Below are positions 16,584 through 25,332 of a DNA stretch of 64,000 bases, one piece after another. The stretch comes from Actinomycetota bacterium (GTDB lineage: Bacteria; Actinomycetota; Acidimicrobiia; Acidimicrobiales; Aldehydirespiratoraceae). Made by a program: the position numbers and the translations under genes. Location of the stretch: positions 186,001 to 250,000 of the forward strand of contig JAPOHW010000001.1 of the NCBI GenBank assembly GCA_029979265.1, given 5' to 3'. Every line of letters starts with the position of its first letter. The first letter of the stretch is position 1. The notes beneath the pieces are model-generated. The model saw only the letters and a list, made by a program, of their open reading frames with translations, was not told where the DNA came from and did no database searches.

Positions 16584-19406
16584 TCACCCACCGAGCACAT
16601 CGGTGATGATTTCGAGCACCGCGTCTGCGTACCGCTCGACCTTCACCGGCCCGATACCGGAGATGTCGAGCAGCTCGTCGTGGTCGAGGGGCCGCCGCTC
16701 GGCGATGGCGTAGAGGGTGGCGTCGTTGAAGACGACATAGGCCGGGACACCGGCAGCCTTTGCCGTGTCGTTGCGCCACGTGCGGAGACGCTCGCGAATC
16801 TGGGCTTCCTCGATCGAGGTGGCCTCGGGCACCGAGCGGCTCGCCGCGGCGGGCGTTCCGGTGCGCCTCGTGGGGACCGAAACGGCAGGCGCCGGAGTGT
16901 TCGGATCCGGCGGTTCGGTCAACTCGGCGACGAAGGGTGATGCCGGTGTGCCGCTGACGACGAGGGTCTGCTCGGAGGAACGAGTGATGGCGACGTGAAA
17001 GACACGACGTTCCTCTTCGACATCGGATGCGAGACGGTGTGGGATCAGGCCGCCGGTGGCGTCATGGACGATCACGTGGGGCCACTCACGGCCCTTCACC
17101 CGATGGATGGTCGACAACCGAACCCCCGCCCAATCAGGAGTCGCCGTGGTCAGTCGCTCGGTCAGCCATGCGGGGAATGCATCGGGGTCGGGCTGGTACC
17201 GGGCGACGGCGAGCAGCGCAGCGAGGTCGTCGCCATGGGCCGAGCGGTCGACCGATCGGCGACTGGCATCGAGGCGCTGATCGAGCGCGCGCCCGAGGCC
17301 GACCTCATCGCGAATCGCCACGAGGAGCGCCTCGGTGTCGGCACCGTCTGCGAGCTCGCGGATCGTTTCGAGATCGGTGACGAAGTCGGTGAGCTTGTTC
17401 TGATCTCGGGCCTCGTGGAGACGGGTGGCGAGGTCGACGATCTCGCGGATCGAGCGCTTCTCGCCGACCCACGCGGTGATGTTGCGTCGAAGGCCCCGGG
17501 GGGGACGGCGGATCGCCGTCTCGAGTGCGTCGCTCGGGAGTGCCCGCCTCGGGGCAGTGGCGAGACGGAGCCATGCCAGGGCACCGGCGATGCCGGTGCG
17601 GGTCAGGAACTGGGCATCGATCGGCGCCGTGGTCGCAACACCGGCGGCGTCGAGTCCGAGCATGGGCCCGAGCAAGGTTGCATTCACCCTGGTCAGGACG
17701 GCGATGTCGGTCGGTGGGACGCCGGCATCGATCAGGGCCAGGACGTGGTCGACGGTGACCGAGCTCGGATCAGGGCTGTTGCGGTGCTCGAGGGCCGAAG
17801 GATCCGGCTTGCGGTGTGGCGCAGCTCGGATGGTCTTTGCGATGCGCCTGCGGTTGTGTTGCAGCAGCGTCGACGCAGCCTCGACCACTGGCGTCGCACA
17901 GCGATAGTTGACTTCGAGACCGTAGGCCGCCGATCCGGGGAAGAGATCGGCGAAGTCGATGAGCCACGCCGGTGATGCGCCGGCATAGCCGTAGATGGTC
18001 TGGTCGTCGTCGCCCACGCCGAACACGTTCGCCTCGGGTCCGGCGAGGAGACGGATCAACAGGACATGGGCGGGGGTGAGATCCTGGAACTCGTCGACCA
18101 GCACAACCTGACAGACCCGTCGTGCGGTGTGTCGAGCCTCGGGATCGGTGAGCAGCACCTCGATCGCGCCGAGAATCTGTTCGTCGAAGTCGAGGGCGCC
18201 GGCGCGGGCGAGCCGGTCCCGGTAGCGCTGCACGACGGAGGGAAAGTCGCGGATGTCCCCGGCGAACTCCGCCTCGACGGTGGCGGGGTCGCGCAGACCG
18301 AGGCGGGTTGCGGTGAGTGCTTCGATCCACACTGCGAGACGATCGGCCATGGCCTGCCGGCGCCCCGGGACAAGATCGTCGAGAATGCGGCGAACGTCGC
18401 GTTCGTCGATGACGTCGGACCCTCGCCGGTTCTCGGGCCGCCGGAACGGCGGACGTCCCGCCACGATGGCAAGGGCGATGCTGTTGAGCGTACGGATCTC
18501 GAGGCCTGGCAGATCGATCGTTCGCGCCTGCATCTCTTCTCGGGCTCGAACATTGAAGGCGACGAGGCAGATGGCACGTGGATCGACTCCACGATCGCGG
18601 ATCAGGTGACGGGCCCGCTCCGTGAGGACATGGGTCTTGCCGGATCCGGCAGGGGCAATGATTCGGGCTCCTGCCCCCGAATGAGTGACCGCCGCACGCT
18701 GGTCGGGGGCGAGTTCGGCGTTCGGTTCGATGGTGCGCAGCGGTTCGAGCGATCCACAACGAAGGTTCGGGGCGGGCACCACCAAGGCAGCGCCGATCGG
18801 GCCGAACCAGTGGAGTGGGCCGCCGTCGCACCACAGCGGCCCATCGGGACCGATGACATCGCCGGGACCCGAGTCGGCGAGGACAGCCCCGGCTGCAAGC
18901 GCAAGGTCGACCGCTGCAATCGTGGGGCGATCGACGTTGCGAGCATCGACGGCATGCGACATGACGAGATGACGGAGCTGATCGCCCGGGAGGTCGGTGT
19001 CGGGGGCGAGATACCAGTAGTCGACCGGGAGGGTCGGATGTGCATCGGGCAACGCACCGGTCAGTCGAAGCACGAATCGTCGGCGCTCGATGCGATGCGC
19101 AACCAGTTCGTCGAGCTGGGACTGGTCCGGGGATTGGGTGTCGAGCTCGACCACCGGTGCGTCGGCCCAGGGTGCAGGGACTGGATCAGTCGCACCGATG
19201 ACAAGGCCACGCCCGAGTTCCGGAGGCCCGGCGAGGCGAGACCAGTCGACGGGCAGCGCAGTGGCGGCCGGACTCGTGGGCAGCTGCAGTGACGGGCGTG
19301 GGAGCGCAGCGTCGTTCCTTGGTGCCGGGCTGGTGGATGCGCTCGAACAGGAACGCACCTCTGCCACGCTCGGATGGCTGCCTCCGCAGTGGCCACAGTT
19401 GATCAT
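16584..19406 (-). CDS. uvrD2: UvrD2-like ATP-dependent DNA helicase with HRDC domain
   Basis: A 940-residue superfamily 1 helicase. It opens with a small CGHCGG knuckle (residues 4-9) and about 230 residues of unassigned sequence. Walker A APAGSGKTH falls near residue 250-258; LVDEFQDLTPAH (Walker B) and GVGDDDQTIYGYAGA follow; STIHRVKGREWPHV and FHVAITRSSEQ give motifs V and VI. The C-terminal 80 residues are an HRDC domain ending in LLDISGIGPVKVERYADAV. UvrD2 of mycobacteria has the same C-terminal HRDC. It would unwind DNA 3'-5' in repair. The ATG at 19406 follows a -10 box; longer frames upstream run antisense to the AlkD-like gene. Confidence 0.88.
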   Translation of the reverse strand: MINCGHCGGSHPSVAEVRSCSSASTSPAPRNDAALPRPSLQLPTSPAATALPVDWSRLAGPPELGRGLVIGATDPVPAPWADAPVVELDTQSPDQSQLDELVAHRIERRRFVLRLTGALPDAHPTLPVDYWYLAPDTDLPGDQLRHLVMSHAVDARNVDRPTIAAVDLALAAGAVLADSGPGDVIGPDGPLWCDGGPLHWFGPIGAALVVPAPNLRCGSLEPLRTIEPNAELAPDQRAAVTHSGAGARIIAPAGSGKTHVLTERARHLIRDRGVDPRAICLVAFNVRAREEMQARTIDLPGLEIRTLNSIALAIVAGRPPFRRPENRRGSDVIDERDVRRILDDLVPGRRQAMADRLAVWIEALTATRLGLRDPATVEAEFAGDIRDFPSVVQRYRDRLARAGALDFDEQILGAIEVLLTDPEARHTARRVCQVVLVDEFQDLTPAHVLLIRLLAGPEANVFGVGDDDQTIYGYAGASPAWLIDFADLFPGSAAYGLEVNYRCATPVVEAASTLLQHNRRRIAKTIRAAPHRKPDPSALEHRNSPDPSSVTVDHVLALIDAGVPPTDIAVLTRVNATLLGPMLGLDAAGVATTAPIDAQFLTRTGIAGALAWLRLATAPRRALPSDALETAIRRPPRGLRRNITAWVGEKRSIREIVDLATRLHEARDQNKLTDFVTDLETIRELADGADTEALLVAIRDEVGLGRALDQRLDASRRSVDRSAHGDDLAALLAVARYQPDPDAFPAWLTERLTTATPDWAGVRLSTIHRVKGREWPHVIVHDATGGLIPHRLASDVEEERRVFHVAITRSSEQTLVVSGTPASPFVAELTEPPDPNTPAPAVSVPTRRTGTPAAASRSVPEATSIEEAQIRERLRTWRNDTAKAAGVPAYVVFNDATLYAIAERRPLDHDELLDISGIGPVKVERYADAVLEIITDVLGG

Positions 19407-19414
19407 CGCGAGCG

Positions 19415-19420
19415 ACCCTA
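19415..19420 (-). promoter_or_regulatory. -10 box TAGGGT, leaderless start of uvrD2-like gene
   Basis: Minus-strand TAGGGT lies eight bases before the ATG at 19406, which supports this start over longer open frames. Confidence 0.5.
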
Positions 19421-19511
19421 TGGCACGACTGGGACAGTGGGCGGGCCATGGCCCGGTCGGCAAGACTGTGCACATGGGTTGGCACAGTTGGATCGTTCCC
19501 GGACTGCACTG

Positions 19512-20216
19512 ATGTCGCTCCGCACGGTGATGGCCGACTTGAAGCGAGCGGGAACGGCGCAGAACCGGAAGATCTACGCCCGCCATGGCGCACGCGAGCC
19601 GATGTTCGGGGTGAGTTACGGCGATCTGAACACATTCGCCAAGACCTATCGCGGGCAGCACGAGCTCGGCCTCGAACTGTTCGCGTCCGGGAACCACGAT
19701 GCCAGGCAACTGGCTGCGAAGATCGTGGACCCGAGGCTGGTCACCGACGAACTCGCCGACGAATGGGTCCACGCGGTTGACTGCTACATCACGGCCGAGG
19801 CTGTCGCCGGTGTCGTGTCGAATGCTCCGGTCGCCCGCAGCCGCAGTGATGCCTGGCGTGATCGCCCCAGCGAGTGGATCGCCTCCGCCGGGTGGGCGGT
19901 GCTCGCCTTCTCCGCCGACGACGAATCGGCGTGGTCCACCAGTGACCTGCAACTCCTCCTCGAGCAGATCGAGGCGGAGATCCACGATCGACCGAACCGT
20001 GTCCGGCACGAGATGAACATGGCGGTGATCACGATCGGTCTCCGCAGTCCCGGGCTTCGCCGGAACGCCATCGCCACGGCCAAGCGCATCGGACCGGTCG
20101 TCGTCGACCATGGCGAGACGAACTGCAAGACGCCGGATGCAGTCGGCTACATCCAAAAAGCCGTGGCTCACCGAGCGGCGAAGGCCGCACGTCACGCAGC
20201 GAACACCCAGCGCTAG
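19512..20216 (+). CDS. DNA alkylation repair protein, AlkD-like
   Basis: A 234-residue HEAT-repeat-like protein of the DNA alkylation repair (COG4912/AlkD) family, which excises 3-methyl- and 7-methylpurines without base flipping. The GVSYGDLNTFAKTY segment near residue 35, the ARQLAAKIVDP repeat and VDCYITAEAVAGVVSNAPV are typical helices. WASAGW-like EWIASAGWAVLAFSA lies centrally. It is divergent from the uvrD2-like helicase and convergent with an AlkA-like glycosylase, with which it shares a CTAG at the stops. The ATG at 19512 starts the family similarity. Confidence 0.85.
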   Translation: MSLRTVMADLKRAGTAQNRKIYARHGAREPMFGVSYGDLNTFAKTYRGQHELGLELFASGNHDARQLAAKIVDPRLVTDELADEWVHAVDCYITAEAVAGVVSNAPVARSRSDAWRDRPSEWIASAGWAVLAFSADDESAWSTSDLQLLLEQIEAEIHDRPNRVRHEMNMAVITIGLRSPGLRRNAIATAKRIGPVVVDHGETNCKTPDAVGYIQKAVAHRAAKAARHAANTQR

Positions 20217-21112
20217 ATCCGGCTGATGTCGCTGCGGGTCGGGGCTGGGCGATTCGCTGTCGTCGTCCGGGCGGCCAGCTTGATCAGGCGCACGACGCGC
20301 TGACGGTGGCCTCGGAACGGCTCGAGGAGTTCGAGCATGCGGTTGTCGTCACCGTCCTCCCCGCTGAGTGCCCGGCTGACCAGGCGCGGGATGTGGAGAT
20401 CGCCGACGGGAACAGCATCGGCGTGACCACCGGCCACCGACGTCGCAAGGGCGGCTGTCCAGGGCCCGACCCCGGGGAGCCGTTGCAGCAGCTGATCGGC
20501 ATCGGCCCCCGGCACCTCCGCGAGTTGTTCGATCCGTTCGGCGTAGCGGGCCGCAACACGGACCACGCGAGCCCGCCCTCGATCGATGCCGACGCGGTGG
20601 AAGTCGTGATCGGGGAGACGGAGCATGCGCCCGGGTTCCGGGAAGGCCGGAACGGGCGCCAGTGCGACCGGCTGGCGACCGTAGCGAAAGGCGAGACGCG
20701 TGCGACTTGTCCTTGCATCGGCGGCGACGACCCGTTGACCGATCGCGGCGGCGGTGAGGGCCTCGTACCATCGGTTGGTCGAGCCGAGCCGAAGCGAGGC
20801 GAACTGGCCGGCGAGATGCCGCACGACCGGATGGGTCGGACGGAAGTCGTCGACGGTCTCGTCGTCGGCGCCGAGGAGGCTCGGCAGCTGCGTCAGGGCC
20901 CAATCGGTTCCCGGGCCCCAGGCATCGGCGCGGATCGTGCCGTCGGTCCCGGTCCGGAACGCAACCGACGCTGGTCCGTCGGGTGTGACCGTGCTCCACC
21001 ACCTGACCCCTCCAACCGATGTCACCGATGCGACGCCCAGCAGGGCGAACCGAAGATCGGTTGCCTGCCGCGGGCGGTAGGTGGTGGCGGTTGCTTCGTT
21101 TGCGGCGGTCAC
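20213..21112 (-). CDS. DNA-3-methyladenine glycosylase II-like (AlkA/HhH-GPD)
   Basis: A 299-residue HhH-GPD glycosylase. The helix-hairpin-helix is LLQRLPGVGPWTAALA, and the catalytic aspartate is in AVPVGDLHIPR, about 20 residues on. The N-terminal half has the AlkA-type fold (FASLRLGSTNRWYEALTAAAIGQRV). It removes alkylated bases from DNA. The start is a GTG that overlaps the PAP2 gene stop as GTGA, so the two are translationally coupled. The stop shares CTAG with the AlkD-like gene. Confidence 0.87.
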   Translation of the reverse strand: MTAANEATATTYRPRQATDLRFALLGVASVTSVGGVRWWSTVTPDGPASVAFRTGTDGTIRADAWGPGTDWALTQLPSLLGADDETVDDFRPTHPVVRHLAGQFASLRLGSTNRWYEALTAAAIGQRVVAADARTSRTRLAFRYGRQPVALAPVPAFPEPGRMLRLPDHDFHRVGIDRGRARVVRVAARYAERIEQLAEVPGADADQLLQRLPGVGPWTAALATSVAGGHADAVPVGDLHIPRLVSRALSGEDGDDNRMLELLEPFRGHRQRVVRLIKLAARTTTANRPAPTRSDISRI

Positions 21113-21912
21113 CCGACGAAGGTGGTGGTGTCGTCGGTGACAGTCTCGACGCCACCTCGCTCGAGCCACTGCTGGATCGGAGTATCGACTGCGATCACGA
21201 GCGCAACGAGGGCAACTGCACCGAACACGTCGAGCCACCAGTGGTTTCCGGTCAGGATGACAGCGGCGATCATGATCGCAGGGTGGAACCCGGCGAACCA
21301 TCGCCACGGCGACGCGCTCGCCCTGACCACGCCCCAGGCGCCGATCAGCGCCCACCCGACGTGAAGCGACGGCATGGCTGCGATTTGGTTGGCGGTGTCG
21401 GTGATGAAGCTGCTGTCGTAGATCTTCGGTCCGTAGGTTTGGAGCGTGTCGACAAAGCCCATGCGGGGGAACCAGCGCGGCGGTGCGAGTGGGAACACGA
21501 TGTGGATCGTCAGTGCGGCGAACGTGGTGCCCAGAAGCACGCGCCGGATGCGTCCGTAGTGCTCCCGGTATCGGACGAACATCCAACACACCCAGATGGT
21601 CGTGCCGAGGAAATGGGCAAAGAAGTAGTAGCGGTTGAGGCCCCAGACGAGGACATCGTTGGTGAGGATCGAGGACTGCAGGTGCACCTCGTTGAAGATC
21701 CCGAGGGCACGTTCCCAGTCGATGATGCGTTGGGTGTTGACCACGGCCTGGTCGATCTCGTCCTTCACGAACACACGGGCTGTGCGGTAGGCGAGCAGGC
21801 CGAGCACCAGCAGGGTGATCTCACGCCCCAACGACCACCCGAGGTGATCGCGAGCCTGATCCGCGCTGGTGGAAGCGGTCGTGTCTGATTTCGCGACAGC
21901 AGCGTGTGCCAT
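21109..21912 (-). CDS. PAP2-type phosphatase/inositol phosphorylceramide synthase-like membrane protein
   Basis: A 267-residue integral membrane protein of the PAP2_3 type, with about six helices. Phosphatase motif residues are AAMPSLHVGWA near residue 180 and TGNHWWLDVFGA near residue 225, with the two histidines expected for lipid phosphatases or phosphotransferases. Relatives dephosphorylate polyprenyl or phosphatidate lipids, or make inositol-containing lipids. The ATG at 21912 has GGAGG four bases upstream and is preferred to an ATG 66 bases earlier. Coupling to a DNA glycosylase gene is odd and probably only transcriptional. Confidence 0.8.
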   Translation of the reverse strand: MAHAAVAKSDTTASTSADQARDHLGWSLGREITLLVLGLLAYRTARVFVKDEIDQAVVNTQRIIDWERALGIFNEVHLQSSILTNDVLVWGLNRYYFFAHFLGTTIWVCWMFVRYREHYGRIRRVLLGTTFAALTIHIVFPLAPPRWFPRMGFVDTLQTYGPKIYDSSFITDTANQIAAMPSLHVGWALIGAWGVVRASASPWRWFAGFHPAIMIAAVILTGNHWWLDVFGAVALVALVIAVDTPIQQWLERGGVETVTDDTTTFVG

Positions 21913-21916
21913 CTCG

Positions 21917-21921
21917 CCTCC
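21917..21921 (-). promoter_or_regulatory. Ribosome binding site GGAGG deciding the PAP2 start
   Basis: On the minus strand GGAGG sits four bases before the ATG at 21912. The earlier ATG at 21978 has no such site. Confidence 0.5.
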
Positions 21922-22046
21922 GTAGTGCGCCGACGTGGTGTCGGTGCTGAACGACCTGCTCGCCAGTGCGTCGAACAAGAACCCCGCACCGGCAATGGTG
22001 ACAGTTCGGGAACGGGGTGTCAGCTCAGACCCCCGAATTTCCCGTG

Positions 22047-22481
22047 TCAGCCGTCGGAGCCGGCCTCTCCGGCGTCGTTGGCAGCCGAGTCAGCGGCGTT
22101 GGCAGCGGCCAAGGCATCGGCGAGGGAACGCAGGTAGTCGTAGACCTCGCGATTGCTTGCTGCGACGTCGAGTTGGTATTGCACGATCGCGGCATCGATT
22201 GCGCCCTGCGTCGCCTCACCCATGATCCCGTCCACAGGTCCGGGATCGAAGCCGAGCGAGGTGAGATCCGTTTGGAGTTGGCCGACTTCCTCACCGGTGA
22301 GTGGCAGGTCTTCGTCGGCCACGGGGAGGTCGGCGTCTTCGTCGACCTCGGCGCTCTGGGCGACGATCGCGCCCTCGTCCCCGAACGCATCGGACAACAC
22401 CGGCGCAGCGATGCGGGCGGTGAACAGCACGGCGATGGCGACGATCAAGAGGATGAAGATGCCTTGAATGTGGTAGCGCAT
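22047..22481 (-). CDS. Membrane-anchored protein with peptidoglycan-binding-like domain
   Basis: A 144-residue protein with one N-terminal membrane helix (residues 8-27, IFILLIVAIAVLFTARIAA) and an extracytoplasmic acidic linker. A single PG_binding_1-like unit follows around residues 62-100 (VGQLQTDLTSLGFDPGPVDG, then GEATQGAIDAAIVQYQ). The C-terminus is alanine-rich. It probably sits at the cytoplasmic membrane facing the cell wall. GAGGG lies eight bases before the ATG. Partner enzymes are not adjacent. Confidence 0.75.
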   Translation of the reverse strand: MRYHIQGIFILLIVAIAVLFTARIAAPVLSDAFGDEGAIVAQSAEVDEDADLPVADEDLPLTGEEVGQLQTDLTSLGFDPGPVDGIMGEATQGAIDAAIVQYQLDVAASNREVYDYLRSLADALAAANAADSAANDAGEAGSDG

Positions 22482-22556
22482 GGCGAAGCCCTCACCAATG
22501 ATTCGAATCGAGCTGGCACCCGAGCTCGCAGCGTCCGAACCAGGCCACGACGGCTG

Positions 22557-22997
22557 TCAGCTCGCGACGCCGAGCGACGCTTCGGCTGCATCGAGTGCAG
22601 CGACGACGAAGGATGCCAATCCTTCGTCGAGCTTGCCTCGCTTGAAGAGGCGTCCGCCGAGCCATACCCCTCCGAGCAGGGTGACGATGTCGCTCATCTT
22701 GTCGAGCACCTTGCCGGCGTGAAGTGCGTAGGTCATGAAACCAGCCGTGGGCTTTCCCCAGATCCCGGGCATCGCGAGCAACTTGCCGCCGTCGCCAGGA
22801 TGGTGACCGGTGACGATGATGCCGCCCGTCCAGGTGCCGAGAAACACCATGTCGGCATCGGTCAGATAGTCGAGGTTGGCCTTCTCGGTCGGCCAGATAC
22901 CGACCTCGTGTCCGAGTTCTTGCACAGCGGCGCCGATCATCTCTGCGACGTGCGCAGTGTTCCCTGTGCGGCTCTCGTAGACGACGGCGACCTTCAC
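22557..22997 (-). CDS. Flavodoxin-like protein
   Basis: A 146-residue flavodoxin fold protein. The FMN phosphate-binding loop is YESRTGNTAHVAE at residues 7-19, followed by MVFLGTWTGG and a GKPTAGFMTYAL segment, the usual order in flavodoxins. It would shuttle electrons or reduce a partner with FMN. The start is a GTG at 22997, where similarity begins; longer open frames upstream have none. The next gene upstream in the same direction is the DUF3039 gene, 137 bases away. Confidence 0.82.
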   Translation of the reverse strand: MKVAVVYESRTGNTAHVAEMIGAAVQELGHEVGIWPTEKANLDYLTDADMVFLGTWTGGIIVTGHHPGDGGKLLAMPGIWGKPTAGFMTYALHAGKVLDKMSDIVTLLGGVWLGGRLFKRGKLDEGLASFVVAALDAAEASLGVAS

Positions 22998-23134
22998 GGC
23001 TCGTGGTACTCCCTGATGTCCGGTGGCACAGATGCGCCTCGACGATTCTCGCATCATGGCGCACGAATCGCACGGTTCGGAGTCGGCTCGCAAGGAATCT
23101 GTTTCCATCGGTCTCCGACCGGTGACAGGCGGAG

Positions 23135-23386
23135 CTAGTTGCTCGATCGATTCATGAGCCGATCGCGGATCTTCGTGCATTCGGGACACACCGGATACCT
23201 GCTCGGATCGCGGCTCGGCACCCAGACTTTGCCGCACAGCGCTCGCACAGGAACGCCTTCGACCGTTGCTCGCGCTGCGTCAGCCTTTCGCACGTAGTGG
23301 GCGAAACGGTCATGATCGCCGTCGTCGGTGACCGGGTCGGTGACAGACTCCTCGATCTCGACGGGCGACGTGGCGATGTCCGGCAT
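23135..23386 (-). CDS. DUF3039 family small protein
   Basis: An 83-residue protein of DUF3039, conserved across actinobacteria and of unknown function. The diagnostic C-terminal stretch is RALCGKVWVPSRDP followed by YPVCPECTKIRD: a single cysteine, then a CPEC pair 15 residues later, which could bind zinc or iron. A histidine-containing HDRFAHYVRK precedes it. The N-terminal 25 residues are acidic and probably disordered. The ATG at 23386 is the only start that gives the family's normal length. Confidence 0.82.
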   Translation of the reverse strand: MPDIATSPVEIEESVTDPVTDDGDHDRFAHYVRKADAARATVEGVPVRALCGKVWVPSRDPSRYPVCPECTKIRDRLMNRSSN

Positions 23387-23453
23387 AGGTCGACAGTCTG
23401 CCCGGAATCGGTGACACCGCGTGAGACGGTGTCGAGGGTGGCGGGGGCGCCGG

Positions 23454-23459
23454 TAGCGT
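23454..23459 (+). promoter_or_regulatory. -10 box TAGCGT, leaderless start
   Basis: TAGCGT ends six bases before the ATG at 23466. Confidence 0.45.
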
Positions 23460-23465
23460 GCCGCG

Positions 23466-24386
23466 ATGCAACGGGGGGAGATCAAGCAGGGGATCGGTCT
23501 TGCCGTCACTGCGTACACCCTGTGGGGACTCTCCCCCATCTTCTGGCGGTTGGGGGATGGGTCGGCGGGTGCGGCTCTCGTCGTCCGGATCGTCTCGACC
23601 TTCGTGTTGCTCGGGCTGGTGCAGGTCGTGCGGGATCGAGGGGTTGGTGTCCGCGCCATCGCTCGTAATCGGCGGACTGTGCTCCTGGCCGCCACATCGG
23701 CAACGCTGCTCGCCGGCAACTGGTTGGTCTTCATCTGGGCGGTCAACAACGAGCGGGTGCTCGAAGCGAGCCTTGGCTACTTTCTCAACCCACTCGTCAG
23801 TGTTGTGCTGGGTGTGTCGGTCTTGGGGGAACGGCTGCGGGCGAACCAGTGGCTCGCCGTCTCGATCGCAGCTGTGGGGGTCGTCGTTTTGTCGATCGAC
23901 GTCGGGAGTGTGCCGTGGGTTGCCATCTCGCTCGCCGTGTCGTTCGGACTGTACGGGTTGATCCGCAAGACGACGCCGCTCGGCTCGCTCGATGGTCTGA
24001 GCTTCGAGCTTTCGCTCATGGTGATGCCTGCCCTGGTCGGCTTCGTGCTGTTGGCCGTGGTTGGCGACGGAAGCGATGTCGTGTCCGAACCGCGGGACTG
24101 GCTCTGGGCCGGTGGTGCAGCACTGATGACTGCCGCTCCGCTGCTGCTGTTCGCATCAGCGGCTCGACGCATCGAACTCTGGATGGTCGGTGTGCTGCAG
24201 TACGTGGCGCCGACGTTGAACTTTCTGCTCGGTGTGTTCGCATTCGGCGAGTCGTGGTCGGGGGGCCAGGCCGTCGGCTTCGTGGTCATCTGGACAGGGC
24301 TCGCCGTCTTCGCCGTCGACGGCGTGGTGCGAGCCGGGCGGGGGCGGCCGGGTCGCCCGATGGCTGCTGCAGGCGCGTCGGTCTGA
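23466..24386 (+). CDS. rarD: RarD-type EamA family permease
   Basis: A 306-residue ten-helix transporter of the drug/metabolite superfamily, RarD branch (chloramphenicol-sensitive protein). The N-terminal GIGLAVTAYTLWGLSPIFW, the central NWLVFIWAVNNERVLEASLGYFLNPL and the YVAPTLNFLLGVFAFGE-like region near residue 255 are the RarD signatures. The natural substrate of RarD is not established. Gene length is normal. It is flanked divergently by the DUF3039 gene and convergently by an alpha/beta hydrolase gene, so it is probably transcribed alone. Confidence 0.88.
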   Translation: MQRGEIKQGIGLAVTAYTLWGLSPIFWRLGDGSAGAALVVRIVSTFVLLGLVQVVRDRGVGVRAIARNRRTVLLAATSATLLAGNWLVFIWAVNNERVLEASLGYFLNPLVSVVLGVSVLGERLRANQWLAVSIAAVGVVVLSIDVGSVPWVAISLAVSFGLYGLIRKTTPLGSLDGLSFELSLMVMPALVGFVLLAVVGDGSDVVSEPRDWLWAGGAALMTAAPLLLFASAARRIELWMVGVLQYVAPTLNFLLGVFAFGESWSGGQAVGFVVIWTGLAVFAVDGVVRAGRGRPGRPMAAAGASV

Positions 24387-24397
24387 CGGATCCTCGC

Positions 24398-25303
24398 TCA
24401 GGCCGGTGTCGACGCGTTGTGGCGAGCAACGTCAGCCCGCCTAGCGTTCGATCGGATTGCAGCCACGATCTCCGGGGTGCGAGCGGCCGGCAGATTGTGG
24501 CCCATGTCGGGGAACATCAGCAGGCGTGAGCCGGGCACGGCGGCTGCCGTTGCCGTGCCGCCCGACGGGAGGACAAGGAGATCCTTGAGGCCGTGAACGA
24601 CCAGTGTCGGTGCGGTCACGCCCTGCAGGCCGGCGGTTCGATCGGCACTCCCGCCGATCGCTGCGGTTTGGCGCATGACGCCGTCGGGGGTCCACGATCG
24701 CTCGATTGCAGCAGCCATGCGGGCACGGGCATCAATCTCGTCGAAGTGGTCTCCTGAGATGTGTCGCCAGAGCTTCACGCCTTCGTCGACTGCAGTGCTG
24801 CGGTTCGGTGGCTTCGGGATACCGACCAGTCGCACCAGCTTGAGGGAAATGGAGCCGTTCTTGCGGTCGCCGGTATTCGACATCACCGAGCACAGTGAGC
24901 GGACCTTGTGAGGGTGGCGGATCGCCAGGGCCTGGCTGATCATGCCGCCCATCGACAGGCCGACGACGTCCATCGACTCGAATCCGAGTGCGTCGATCAA
25001 ACCCGCCGCATCGTCGGCCATGTCGTCCATCGTGTAGCCGACGCCCTTGATCGGTCGACGCATCAGCATCGAGAGGATCGAGCGTCGGCGTGACGGAGGA
25101 GGCCAGTCGGTCTTCGAGGACAGACCGACGTCTCGATTGTCGAACATCACGACCTCGAACCCGGACTCGACCAATTCGTCGACGAATTCCTCAGGCCAGT
25201 CGATGAGCTGACCTGCCAGCCCCATCACCAGCAACAGCGGGTCGCCCGCACCCCGACGTTCGTACTCGAGCGTGATTCCGGACGGCAGCGTGACCTGAGC
25301 CAT
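24398..25303 (-). CDS. Alpha/beta hydrolase
   Basis: A 301-residue alpha/beta hydrolase. The oxyanion region is LLVMGLAGQLIDW, the nucleophile elbow is GLSMGGMIS at residues 113-121, the acid is probably in HGLKDLLVLP and the histidine in MGHNLPAA. The lid is helical. Relatives annotated as aclacinomycin methylesterase-like (RdmC) have the same LMVMGL/WPxxF start, but the substrate is unknown. It is the last open frame before the ABC-F gene in the same direction, 29 bases away, with its own -10 box. Confidence 0.83.
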   Translation of the reverse strand: MAQVTLPSGITLEYERRGAGDPLLLVMGLAGQLIDWPEEFVDELVESGFEVVMFDNRDVGLSSKTDWPPPSRRRSILSMLMRRPIKGVGYTMDDMADDAAGLIDALGFESMDVVGLSMGGMISQALAIRHPHKVRSLCSVMSNTGDRKNGSISLKLVRLVGIPKPPNRSTAVDEGVKLWRHISGDHFDEIDARARMAAAIERSWTPDGVMRQTAAIGGSADRTAGLQGVTAPTLVVHGLKDLLVLPSGGTATAAAVPGSRLLMFPDMGHNLPAARTPEIVAAIRSNARRADVARHNASTPA

Positions 25304-25311
25304 GACCCTGC

Positions 25312-25317
25312 AGGCTA
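25312..25317 (-). promoter_or_regulatory. -10 box TAGCCT, leaderless start
   Basis: Minus-strand TAGCCT lies eight bases before the ATG at 25303. Confidence 0.45.
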
Positions 25318-25332
25318 GTCAGTGTCGCGCCG

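Noticed and set aside
19407-20195. Open frame extending the UvrD2-like helicase upstream
   Set aside because: It lies opposite the AlkD-like gene, has no helicase similarity, and a -10 box marks the ATG at 19406.
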